Below are positions 32,799-39,615 of a DNA stretch of 39,615 bases, one piece after another. Each line of letters starts with the position of its first letter. The stretch's first letter is position 1. The translations under genes were made by a program, and so were the position numbers. Source of the DNA: Cytophagales bacterium (lineage in GTDB: Bacteria; Bacteroidota; Bacteroidia; Cytophagales; Spirosomataceae); assembly GCA_013298805.1 (NCBI GenBank), contig JAAFIU010000012.1:1-39615 (forward strand), read 5' to 3'. The notes under the pieces are model-generated. The model was not told the DNA's origin and ran no database searches. It saw nothing but the letters and a program-made list of their open reading frames with translations.

Positions 32799-34175
32799 TT
32801 AAATCAATCTTTTCAAATTTATCGTTGTAAAGAATACATCTTTGCCTCTTTTTACCATTAGGTTGATTGGTTTGCCTTCACCTTTTTGGAAAATTTTATA
32901 AATCTCACTGATGGTAATGTCTTTTGATGATTTGTTGTTAATAAAAATCACTTTATCGCCTTGTTGTAACCCTGCAATGGCAGCAGGGGAATTTTCGGCT
33001 ATTCTATCTACCATAAATTCGTGATAGTCTTCCCCTTGTGCCATTAACTCAATTCCACTCATATTATGCTCGAAAGGCTCTTTCATGCGGCGGTTGATGG
33101 GTTTCAGCACAATGTATTGGTCTCTATAATTGAAAGTCACTTTGAATCTTCGTAAAAATTCACAACCAATATTACCTTGACGTTCAGTAATATCAACGCC
33201 TCTGATTCGGTAAGAAGCACTGTCGGGGAAAGAGGCTACTAAATTTTTTATCTCAAATTTGCCAATTTTTAACATCGGAATTCTGCCTAAATTCCCATTA
33301 ATGATGCCACTTAATCCACGTCCTAATTGAGCTTTTACCATTTTTTCGGGCATCGGAATATTATTGTTTTTGTTGGCATCCAAAGAAATGGCATGACCTG
33401 CCCCCGTGTCTAAAACTACTTTTAATGGTAAATTTTGGCTATCATTGATTAGTTCAATAGTGCTTAGGTAAGGTTTGTTATCTTCAATGGTAATCGGGAA
33501 ACGCTCTCCTTTACTTGGTTTATATTTGTAATGTTCTGGATTTTCGAGAATGATTTCATTGGTTGAAAAATCAATGGTCACCGCAAAACGATTAAAAATT
33601 TCGTAACCAATAATACCATGTACGGGTCTGCCCACAAATTCACTTAGTTTCAAAATATCTTCTTTGATAATGACTAAGTTCTGACGGTAGCCAACCATGT
33701 CTCCCATCGTTATGGTATTATCTAAAACAATCCCTGCATCAATGCTATTGCCTTCGCCCACGCCCGCCACTTTTACATTTCGGATAAATTTCATGTGTTG
33801 TTGTTGAACAATACTTGCATCGGTTAGAATAATGGAGCTTACGCCAGTATCTAAAATGAACCGTAATGTATCTGAATTATTGACTTTTACGGGGACTATC
33901 ACTAAATTTGCTTGAAATTCAAATGGAATCCTCGTTATCTTCCGCTTTTTAATGAGTTGAAAGCCAAATTTTTCATCAGAAACCGCCTTTAATTTGACTT
34001 TTTCTTGGGTTGAATTTATTTCCTGATTTGAATATATTTGTTTCTCAGAATCTAAACGCTGTTTTTTGCCAAGGCTTTTGTCCCATTCAGATGGAAGAAC
34101 ATCTTGTACCTTACAATATCCCCCAAAAGGTATCATTGTAATGGTCATTATTTGTAACCAGAATAATAATTTCAT
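32799..34175 (-). CDS. Exported retropepsin-like aspartyl protease with PDZ domain
   Basis: 458 aa. The N-terminus (MKLLFWLQIMTITMIPFGGY) is a signal peptide or anchor. Two aspartyl-protease half-domains carry DTG at 109-111 (FILDTGVSS) and at 256-258 (VVLDTGAGH), with HGIIGYEIFNRF and IGCEFLRRF as the matching flap/hydrophobic glycine segments. A C-terminal PDZ domain (about 370-455: DRIAENSPAAIAGLQQGDKVIFINNKS) probably recognises substrate ends. Pairing both DTG motifs in one chain suggests an intramolecular dimer. Bacteroidota have many of these; the substrate is unknown. It stands alone, divergent from the coiled-coil lipoprotein. Confidence 0.88.
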   Translation of the reverse strand: MKLLFWLQIMTITMIPFGGYCKVQDVLPSEWDKSLGKKQRLDSEKQIYSNQEINSTQEKVKLKAVSDEKFGFQLIKKRKITRIPFEFQANLVIVPVKVNNSDTLRFILDTGVSSIILTDASIVQQQHMKFIRNVKVAGVGEGNSIDAGIVLDNTITMGDMVGYRQNLVIIKEDILKLSEFVGRPVHGIIGYEIFNRFAVTIDFSTNEIILENPEHYKYKPSKGERFPITIEDNKPYLSTIELINDSQNLPLKVVLDTGAGHAISLDANKNNNIPMPEKMVKAQLGRGLSGIINGNLGRIPMLKIGKFEIKNLVASFPDSASYRIRGVDITERQGNIGCEFLRRFKVTFNYRDQYIVLKPINRRMKEPFEHNMSGIELMAQGEDYHEFMVDRIAENSPAAIAGLQQGDKVIFINNKSSKDITISEIYKIFQKGEGKPINLMVKRGKDVFFTTINLKRLI

Positions 34176-34361
34176 GATTATTTAAGAAAATAATGTTGAA
34201 ATAGAGAAAACAGATAATTATTGCATTTTAATTGTTGTATTAAAAAGATTTAGCTTTTAAAATGCTATACTAATGTAAGTTAAAATTTATAAATATTCAA
34301 ATATTTAATGTTGATTTTTAAATATTTTTAGCGTAAAAAATAACCGTAACCCCTTGAAATC

Positions 34362-34835
34362 ATGATTAATGTTCTCCGTAAAGAAAGTGTAGTTCTTGTA
34401 TTAGCGATTATGGTTTGCTCATGTGTGAGCCAAAAACAATATACTGAGTTGGCGAAAGACAAAGACCGCCTTGATGTAAATGTTGAGAGGGCTCACAAAG
34501 AGATTCGGGAATTGAAAGAGGTGAAACTTACCTTAGAAGACCAGATAAAGACGAAAAACGTTGAAATTACAAAGTTGGAACAGCAAGTGAGTATTTTCAA
34601 ACGTCAAACTGATGAAATGGGTGCGAAGTTCAATATGTTGGATGAAGAAATGAAAAAAATGACGAGCGATTTGGAAGCTAAAAAATCAGAAAGTGCTTCA
34701 TTAATAGCAAGTTATGAACAAAAAATAACGGAATTGCAGATAGCAAATGCAGCGATGGCAGCTCGGAAAGCAGCATCGAAAAAGGCAAAAGCAAAGCATT
34801 CAAAAGTAGCTTCGCCAGCGGCATTAAAATTATAG
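34362..34835 (+). CDS. Coiled-coil lipoprotein
   Basis: 157 aa. Signal peptide and lipobox ending at Cys21 (MVCSC; Cys19 is also present). Residues 25-135 are a long heptad-rich coiled coil (LAKDKDRLDVNVERAHKEIRELKEVKLTLEDQIKTKNVEITKLEQQV). The C-terminus is Lys/Ala-rich (ARKAASKKAKAKHSKVAS). It resembles the N-terminal stalk of Bacteroidota OmpA-family lipoproteins but has no OmpA domain here, and could be a free stalk like Lpp. Function unknown. A strong terminator follows. Confidence 0.72.
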   Translation: MINVLRKESVVLVLAIMVCSCVSQKQYTELAKDKDRLDVNVERAHKEIRELKEVKLTLEDQIKTKNVEITKLEQQVSIFKRQTDEMGAKFNMLDEEMKKMTSDLEAKKSESASLIASYEQKITELQIANAAMAARKAASKKAKAKHSKVASPAALKL

Positions 34836-34855
34836 TTTAATTGCTTAATGTTTCA

Positions 34856-34918
34856 AGAGAAATGCTTAAAATGATAAATTCAAAGATTCTGGATTTATCG
34901 TTTTAAGCATTTCTCTTT
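34856..34918 (+). terminator. Strong terminator of the coiled-coil lipoprotein gene
   Basis: A 25-nt stem (34856-34880 with 34894-34918) has one mismatch and a 13-nt loop, and runs into TTTTGTTTT on the plus strand. It isolates the riboswitch from the gene before it. Confidence 0.9.
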
Positions 34919-34940
34919 TGTTTTAACTGATGAAATAAAA

Positions 34941-34972
34941 TTTGCATTTTTGGTCTTCTGCCATTTACTTTG
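34941..34972 (+). promoter_or_regulatory. Possible promoter of the riboswitch transcript
   Basis: TTTG (34941-34944) and TACTTTG (34966-34972) stand 21 nt apart, near the Bacteroidota TTTG/TAnnTTTG pattern, with one base missing in the -7 element. Confidence 0.35.
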
Positions 34973-35011
34973 CAATATCAAATCAATCTCCTCCGAGAGT
35001 TTCCTCTCATT

Positions 35012-35118
35012 AGGTAGTTGATTTATAAAGAAGAAGGGAGAGAATAGGCTCAATGAACTTCTGGCAACCTACCAAGTCGTTATGGCAAGGTGCTAATTCC
35101 TACCGTTTCAGCGAGTAG
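35012..35118 (+). ncRNA. SAM-I (S-box) riboswitch
   Basis: The conserved core is present in order: AGAAGGGAGAG, GGCTCAATGAACTTCT, GGCAACC (35063-35069), then AAGGTGCTAATTCC (35087-35100). P2 is seen as AGAAG with CTTCT, P3 as CCA with TGG, and GGTAG (35013-35017) can pair with CTACC (35100-35104). SAM-I RNAs bind S-adenosylmethionine and switch off methionine genes. The 3' strand of P1 and the expression platform are not clear, because heptad repeats begin immediately after it. The first methionine gene downstream is metX, 3 kb away. Ends are approximate. Confidence 0.85.
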
Positions 35119-35190
35119 TAAACAGTAAACAGTAAACAGTAAACAGATTTTTTTCTGATAACTGATAACTGATAACTGATAACTGATAAC
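35118..35190. repeat. Two exact heptanucleotide arrays
   Basis: Four copies of GTAAACA (35118-35145) are followed by GATTTTTTTC and five copies of TGATAAC (35156-35190). AAACAGT and ACTGTTT at the ends can pair. It is the most regular example of the heptad family and directly follows the riboswitch, where an expression platform would be expected. Confidence 0.95.
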
Positions 35191-35283
35191 TGTTTTCGGA
35201 AATATAAACCAATTACGATTCAATTCCAGCCTTTATTTTTTGCTGTAAATTATTCGTCAGGTTTAAGTATTTACTATTCGATT

Positions 35284-35355
35284 TTAGCTATTCGATGCTC
35301 AATGTTTGTATTCCAAATATCGGACAACGAAAATCTAACATCGAAACAAACATCT
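35284..35355. repeat. Heptad-periodic inverted repeat before the YfiT paralogue
   Basis: The left part reads TTTTAGC, TATTCGA, TGCTCAA, TGTTTGT; the right part reads ACAACGA, AAATCTA, ACATCGA, AACAAAC, ATCT. They pair imperfectly; the units resemble those at 9783 and 11889. Confidence 0.7.
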
Positions 35356-35361
35356 AAAAAA

Positions 35362-35889
35362 ATGACATTAGAACAATTACAGTATCCCGTTGGGAAATGG
35401 GCTGCGAAGGAAAGCTATTCTTCGGAGGAAATTCAACACAATATTGCGGAGGTTTTGGCGTATGCCACGAAATTCAAAGCATTAACTCAGAATATTTCGG
35501 AAGAAGATTTAGAAAAAACCTACCGTGAAGGCTCTTGGACGATTCGTCAGGTAATTCATCACGTAGCCGATACGCATTTGTGGCATTTTATCAGAATTAA
35601 ACAGGCTTTGACGGAAGAAAATCCAACAGGGATTTTTGGGAATGTGAACGCTTTGTCGGTTTTGCCCGATTCTGCCAAAGCTCCGATTGAAGATTCTTTA
35701 TTGATGATTGAAAGTACGCATAAACGTTACGCTTACGTATTTTCAAATATTCCAGCAAGTGATTATGGGCGCACGTATTATCATCCATTTCGACAAATTA
35801 ACGTAACCGTTCCGCAAGCTTTGGATATGACTGTTTGGCACGCCAAGCATCATTATGGGCATATTTTGATTGCGTTGGGGAGGGTATAA
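35362..35889 (+). CDS. YfiT/DinB-family protein (copy 2)
   Basis: 175 aa from MTLEQLQYPVGKW; an upstream frame start at 35302 would add 20 residues that lie in the heptad repeat and look like noise. It has the same layout as the protein at 5630: WTIRQVIHHVADTHLWHFIR with the first His, and the C-terminal WHAKHHYGHI with the other His ligands. Possible bacillithiol-dependent transferase or metal hydrolase. It is the first gene after the SAM riboswitch, but nothing ties the family to methionine, so control by SAM is a question rather than a finding. Confidence 0.82.
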   Translation: MTLEQLQYPVGKWAAKESYSSEEIQHNIAEVLAYATKFKALTQNISEEDLEKTYREGSWTIRQVIHHVADTHLWHFIRIKQALTEENPTGIFGNVNALSVLPDSAKAPIEDSLLMIESTHKRYAYVFSNIPASDYGRTYYHPFRQINVTVPQALDMTVWHAKHHYGHILIALGRV

Positions 35890-35908
35890 TATATTTGGAA
35901 TATTGATA

Positions 35909-35951
35909 ATTCTTGACAAATTTGCAGTTCAATTGCAAATTTGTCAAGAAT
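35909..35951. promoter_or_regulatory. Perfect 18-bp inverted repeat just before the ATPase start
   Basis: ATTCTTGACAAATTTGCA (35909-35926) and its exact complement (35934-35951) enclose a 7-nt loop. The right arm ends 8 nt before the ATG at 35959. It lacks a U-run. It could be an operator or an mRNA hairpin masking the start codon, or a weak terminator for the YfiT gene. Confidence 0.75.
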
Positions 35952-35958
35952 TAAGAAA

Positions 35959-37122
35959 ATGATAAATAGAAAAATGGCTACGAAAGTCCTTGAACTTTCA
36001 TCCAAATATCCAATTATTGTGGTAACAGGTCCACGACAATCTGGTAAATCGACATTAGTTAAAACGTTGTTTTCAAATAAACCTTATGTTTCTTTGGAAG
36101 ACCCAGACGTAAGATTATTTGCTGAAAGTGACCCACGAACCTTTTTGTCGAACTATCCAGATGGAGCAATTTTAGATGAAGTTCAACGAGTACCCGAATT
36201 GTTTTCATATCTCCAAACAATTGTTGATGCCACTGATAAAACAGGAATGTTTATTTTATCAGGCTCTCAGAATTTTTTGTTGATGGGAAAAATCACACAA
36301 TCGCTGGCTGGTAGAGTAGCACTTTTTAAACTACTACCTTTCAGTTATTCAGAAATCAAGAATACGGAATTTGAACAAAAATCCATTAATAGTTTGATTT
36401 TTAAGGGCTTATATCCAAGACTTTACGATAAGAATATTAACCCGACGGATTTTTATCCAAATTATATTCAAACGTATTTAGAGCGAGACGTAAAGACCTT
36501 GAAAAACGTGAGTGATTTAAGTCTTTTTACTCGTTTCTTAAAATTATGTGCCGCAAGAATTGGAACGGTTTTGAATTACTCATCTTTGGCAAACGACTGT
36601 GGTGTGGCGGTCAATACAATTAAATCGTGGATTTCGGTTTTAGAAGCAAGTTATGTGCTTTATCTATTACCCCCACATTATGAAAATTTCAATAAAAGAC
36701 TCACAAAATCGCCTAAAATGTATTTTTATGATACAGGGTTAGCGTGTTCATTGCTTAATATTCAAGATGCAGAACAGGTAGAAAGTCATTATTTGAGAGG
36801 AGGACTTTTTGAGAATTTAATACTGACTGAATTCTTGAAATTTTATTACAATCAAGGAAAAGAGGCTCTGTGTTATTTTTGGCAAGATCAAGTAGGGAAA
36901 GAAGTTGATATTTTAGTAGAAACCCCCAATTTGATAAAAGCCTTTGAAGTGAAATCCTCGATGACGATGTCTAAGGATTTTTTCAAAAATCTAAAATATT
37001 GGAAATCTCTTGCCAATGAAAAATTGCAATCAACAGAATTTGTGATTTATGCAGGAACGCAACGAATGAAGACGCAAAGTGGAGAATTTATTCGATTGGA
37101 GGATTTAGAGGGGGTTTTATAA
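35959..37122 (+). CDS. AAA_14/DUF4143 ATPase
   Basis: 387 aa from ATG at 35959 (a TTG-initiated reading from 35941 is less likely). Walker A GPRQSGKS at 24-31, Walker B AILDEVQR with Asp73-Glu74, a sensor segment LSGSQNFLLMGKITQSLAGR, then a DUF4143 winged-helix region (about 190-260) and a C-terminal block VGKEVDILVE...KAFEVKSS that keeps the D/E-x-K order of a PD-(D/E)xK nuclease. The family is large, found singly in bacteria and archaea, often acquired by transfer; its function is not settled (defence or DNA-related roles are suggested). It follows a perfect hairpin. Confidence 0.88.
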   Translation: MINRKMATKVLELSSKYPIIVVTGPRQSGKSTLVKTLFSNKPYVSLEDPDVRLFAESDPRTFLSNYPDGAILDEVQRVPELFSYLQTIVDATDKTGMFILSGSQNFLLMGKITQSLAGRVALFKLLPFSYSEIKNTEFEQKSINSLIFKGLYPRLYDKNINPTDFYPNYIQTYLERDVKTLKNVSDLSLFTRFLKLCAARIGTVLNYSSLANDCGVAVNTIKSWISVLEASYVLYLLPPHYENFNKRLTKSPKMYFYDTGLACSLLNIQDAEQVESHYLRGGLFENLILTEFLKFYYNQGKEALCYFWQDQVGKEVDILVETPNLIKAFEVKSSMTMSKDFFKNLKYWKSLANEKLQSTEFVIYAGTQRMKTQSGEFIRLEDLEGVL

Positions 37123-37183
37123 ATAGAATCTCGGTCTGAACTAAGATTTTTGAGATTGTGATTCCAGTATAAAGTTCTAATTG

Positions 37184-38065
37184 ATGAAAACAGATAATAA
37201 AATATTAGTTTCAGAAGGAAAAACCAATGTTGAGGAAGTATTGGGAATATCTTTTTGTGCTTTAATATTCGTTCTCTTTTATACGCAAGCAATTGTTGAA
37301 ACCAGTTGGTTTGTTTGCGTGATTTCATTGGTATTCTTTGCTGTCGCCGTTGGAGGATTTTCGGATAGTTTTAACAAAGTGTACTATTTTTCTGAGAACA
37401 ATATTGTTATAACTGACCATAACGATGATTTTATTGGTGAGATTTATTACGCTGATTCAACTGTATTTTGGAATGAGTATGTTGAAGAGTCAAAAGGAAG
37501 AAAAAACTACTTTTTAATTATTATATCAGAGAATAATAAAATTGTTATCAGTAAAAAGAGATATAAAAATTATGATGAAATAGTTGCCTATTTTAATGAA
37601 AGCGGATTACAAAAAGACTCAACTTTGAAGAATGGTTATCTGAATGGGAAGGCAGAATTTTATTCCAAATTGGAAAATAGCATTTCATCAGTTTCTTTGC
37701 TTTTAGTTCTTTTCTTATTAATAACTTTTGGATTTATTGTTTCGGGTAAAAAAGATACAGGAGCAAAAGTATATTTTACAGGAAGCATTAAGAATATTGG
37801 TGGCACTGGATCAAAAAAGTCAAAACTTTACTTAGAGCTACAAAATTATCCGTCAGTTGAGTTCATAATTAACCATGATATTAGCTTTTTCCAATCCTAT
37901 AATTACTATAATGGAAACAAGATTTATACAAATTTGAATAAGAAGATAAGAATAGGAATATCAAAAGATGAATACGACTGGAAGACGAAGAATAAGCTCG
38001 TAAGATGTTTAAATGTAATAGATAAGAATCGTTGGGATATAGAAGAATACAAGATGTTGGAATAA
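37184..38065 (+). CDS. Unrecognised three-TM membrane protein
   Basis: 293 aa from ATG at 37184. I do not recognise it. Two TM helices near the N-terminus (about 20-37 and 42-58) are followed by a 110-residue soluble domain with a Tyr/Ile/Lys-rich beta pattern, a third TM helix (about 168-187), then a second soluble domain of 100 residues. The pattern of TM pair plus short domain is reminiscent of PH-like membrane proteins, but I cannot support that. Its codons are more AT-rich (many AAT, AAA, ATA) than those of metX, suggesting a separate origin. It lies between the ATPase and metX. Confidence 0.7.
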   Translation: MKTDNKILVSEGKTNVEEVLGISFCALIFVLFYTQAIVETSWFVCVISLVFFAVAVGGFSDSFNKVYYFSENNIVITDHNDDFIGEIYYADSTVFWNEYVEESKGRKNYFLIIISENNKIVISKKRYKNYDEIVAYFNESGLQKDSTLKNGYLNGKAEFYSKLENSISSVSLLLVLFLLITFGFIVSGKKDTGAKVYFTGSIKNIGGTGSKKSKLYLELQNYPSVEFIINHDISFFQSYNYYNGNKIYTNLNKKIRIGISKDEYDWKTKNKLVRCLNVIDKNRWDIEEYKMLE

Positions 38066-38128
38066 TGATGATAAGTGTTGCAAACAGATTTAAGTCCCAC
38101 ATTTACCAAGAACTGAAAATTAATAAAA

Positions 38129-39214
38129 TTGAAAACGACTACTTTCAAATACAATAAACCCTTCCAATTAGAAGCAGGAGGTATTTTGCCAGAAATTGAG
38201 TTGGCGTATCAAGCATTGGGAGAAATTAATGACGATTGCTCAAACGTTGTGTGGGTATGCCATGCCTTTACGGGTTCTCAGGATGTGGAGGATTGGTGGC
38301 AAGGTTTGGTGGGGCGTGGTAAATTATTTGACCCTGATAAACATTTTATCATTTGTGTCAACGTTTTGGGTTCGCATTATGGAAGTACAGGGCCACTTTC
38401 GGTAAATCCAGCAACGGGCGAACCGTATTTTCATACATTCCCTTTAATTACGATTCGAGATATTGTTAATTCATTTGATTTACTGCGTGAACACTTGGGC
38501 ATTCATCAAATTTATACGTGTATTGGTGGGTCGTTGGGTGGTCAACAGTCGGTAGAATGGGCAATTTCTCAGCCTGATTTGATTGAAAATCTGATACTTA
38601 TTGCCACAAATGCACAACACTCTCCGTGGGGAATTGCCTTTAATGAGTCGCAAAGAATGTCAATTGAAGTTGACCCAACTTGGACAGAAAGTCACCCCCA
38701 AGCAGGTATCAAAGGAATGATGGCAGCAAGGGCAACGGCGTTGATTTCTTATCGAAATTATGAAACCTATCAGGTAACGCAAGCCCGAAAAGACGAACCT
38801 TTGGGAAAGTCACACCGTGCCATGACTTACCAACGTTATCAGGGTGAAAAATTAGCACAGCGTTTCAATGCGTTTTCGTATTATGTACTCTCGCAAGTGA
38901 TGGATTCGCAGGATGTGGGGCGTGGTCGTGGCGGAGCAATTCAGGCATTATCACAAATAAAATCTAAAACATTGGTGATGGGCATTAAGTCGGACGCTTT
39001 GTTTCCGATAAATGAACAAGCATTTTTGGCAAAACATATTCCAGGTGCAACTTTCCAAGCATTAGATTCTTTATACGGACACGATGGCTTTTTGATTGAA
39101 AGTCAATTGATTACAAAGGCGATAAAATTATGGCAGAAATTTGTCAAATTTGATGTCAATCCGATGTATGATTTTTTTAAGGGGTTGGAGAGAAAAGGCG
39201 AAGCAGTGATGTAA
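38129..39214 (+). CDS. metX: Homoserine O-acetyltransferase
   Basis: 361 aa, starting at TTG: an in-frame stop at 38114-38116 leaves no upstream ATG, and KTTTFKYNKPFQLEAG is the family N-terminus. MetX moves acetyl from acetyl-CoA to homoserine, the first committed step to methionine. The alpha/beta-hydrolase catalytic triad is intact: Ser135 in GGSLGGQQ, Asp289 in GIKSDALFP, His318 in YGHDGF. It sits downstream of a SAM-I riboswitch with three unrelated genes between. The metY-type sulfhydrylase that normally goes with it is not in the window. The stop codon overlaps a palindrome shared with the PAP2 gene. Confidence 0.95.
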   Translation: MKTTTFKYNKPFQLEAGGILPEIELAYQALGEINDDCSNVVWVCHAFTGSQDVEDWWQGLVGRGKLFDPDKHFIICVNVLGSHYGSTGPLSVNPATGEPYFHTFPLITIRDIVNSFDLLREHLGIHQIYTCIGGSLGGQQSVEWAISQPDLIENLILIATNAQHSPWGIAFNESQRMSIEVDPTWTESHPQAGIKGMMAARATALISYRNYETYQVTQARKDEPLGKSHRAMTYQRYQGEKLAQRFNAFSYYVLSQVMDSQDVGRGRGGAIQALSQIKSKTLVMGIKSDALFPINEQAFLAKHIPGATFQALDSLYGHDGFLIESQLITKAIKLWQKFVKFDVNPMYDFFKGLERKGEAVM

Positions 39215-39265
39215 CCCGATGCTTCCGCATCGGACAATGATACCGATGTCGAAACATCGGGTTAC
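39211..39265. terminator. Bidirectional palindrome at the metX/PAP2 ends
   Basis: GTAACCCGATGCTTCCGCATCGG (39211-39233 in all) pairs with 39243-39265 at 20 of 23 positions, and each arm is also a small hairpin (CCGATG/CATCGG). Both stop codons lie inside the arms, one in each. No U-run. Confidence 0.75.
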
Positions 39266-39615
39266 AATTTAAAATGCCGAAGACTTCGTCCATGCCAAGT
39301 TTTCGGATTATTAGTATGTAAACGCATCAACCCAACATAAACGAGTAAACTACTGAAAGTACCGATTACAGCACCTCCCAGTATGTCTTCGGGAAAATGT
39401 TGAAATAAATAACACCGTGAATAACCTGCTAAGCAAGCCAAAATAATAAAGAGAAATCCCCAGTTTTTATTTTTGACAAAAAGGGTAAGCATCGTAAAAA
39501 TGGCAAAAGCCGTGGTGGTATGTCCCGATGGGAAACTTTGATGCACATTGATTATAACGCCATCAACGTAATGCCAAGTTAATTTTAAGCCTTTGAAAAA
39601 AGCCATTGGTCTGAG
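39262..39615 (-). CDS. PAP2-family membrane phosphatase, partial (start beyond window)
   Basis: At least 117 codons; the frame is open to the right edge, where Leu-Arg-Pro precedes MAFFKG, and that RP fits the end of the PAP2 KxxxxxxRP motif, so the real start is further right. Seen: SFPSGHTTTAFA (catalytic PSGH) and SRCYLFQHFPEDILGGAVIG (SRxxxxxHxxxD). At least three TM helices. It should dephosphorylate a lipid phosphate such as undecaprenyl diphosphate or phosphatidate at the membrane. It is convergent with metX and shares a palindrome with it at the stop codons. Confidence 0.9.
   Translation of the reverse strand, partial: LRPMAFFKGLKLTWHYVDGVIINVHQSFPSGHTTTAFAIFTMLTLFVKNKNWGFLFIILACLAGYSRCYLFQHFPEDILGGAVIGTFSSLLVYVGLMRLHTNNPKTWHGRSLRHFKL

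Larger units (their letters stand above)
34836..35361. other. Regulatory intergenic region before the YfiT paralogue
   Basis: 526 bp with no gene. In order: lipoprotein terminator (34856-34918), a possible promoter (34941-34972), SAM-I riboswitch (about 35012-35118), a heptad array (35118-35190), a 90-bp AT-rich stretch, and a heptad inverted repeat (about 35284-35355) ending just before the start codon at 35362. Confidence 0.75.

Noticed and set aside
35118-35190. Possible CRISPR array
   Set aside because: The repeats are 7 nt with no spacers of constant length, no leader and no cas genes.

Overview
The window is ordinary chromosome from an AT-rich member of the Bacteroidota. The evidence is a SusC-type TonB receptor paired with a DUF4249 lipoprotein, GSCFA, DUF6089-like, DUF4377/META and DUF4097 proteins, a LytS/LytTR two-component pair, almost no Shine-Dalgarno signals, and several TAnnTTTG (-7) promoter motifs. 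A Cytophagales lineage (Flectobacillus, Arcicella or Emticicia-like) is my inference; no 16S gene is present. About 34 protein genes are supported, two of them cut by the window ends. I see no tRNA, rRNA, CRISPR array or insertion sequence.

Layout. 1-2178 (minus): start of def, kdsA, murB (envelope precursors). 2351-4642: a SPOR lipoprotein (+), then an SDR oxidoreductase and a DUF4377-META secreted protein (-). 4643-5629: gene-free, with isolated hairpins. 5630-9769 (+): a YfiT/DinB protein, an outer-membrane barrel, and the bifunctional ppGpp enzyme. 9851-14985: VOC protein, Fur regulator, tpiA, a secreted TPR protein with a Ppx/GppA-like ATPase fold, a small secreted basic protein, and fabI. 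15152-19418 (-): MacB-type permease, ATPase and a DUF4097 repeat protein. 19576-24617 (-): TonB receptor, DUF4249 lipoprotein, GSCFA protein. 25009-26825 (-): histidine kinase and LytTR regulator. 26998-32536 (-): rimP-nusA-infB. 32799-34175 (-): aspartyl protease with PDZ. 34362-39214 (+): coiled-coil lipoprotein, SAM-I riboswitch, YfiT paralogue, DUF4143 ATPase, membrane protein, metX. 39262-39615 (-): PAP2 phosphatase, partial.

Three things stand out. First, nusA carries a perfect 127-bp tandem duplication of its 5' end. It throws the native start out of frame, and a new in-frame ATG inside the duplication rescues the rest. Second, at least a dozen intergenic sites carry arrays with a strict 7-nt (sometimes 7/8-nt) period, mostly folded into inverted repeats. 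Each site uses a different heptamer, as if made by a common process rather than copied from a master element; they sit at every junction of rimP-nusA-infB. Third, a signal-peptide protein joins TPR repeats to an ASKHA ATPase resembling Ppx/GppA, predicted to lie outside the cytoplasm where its usual nucleotide ligands are absent. A SAM-I riboswitch also stands 3 kb and three genes upstream of metX, its likely target.
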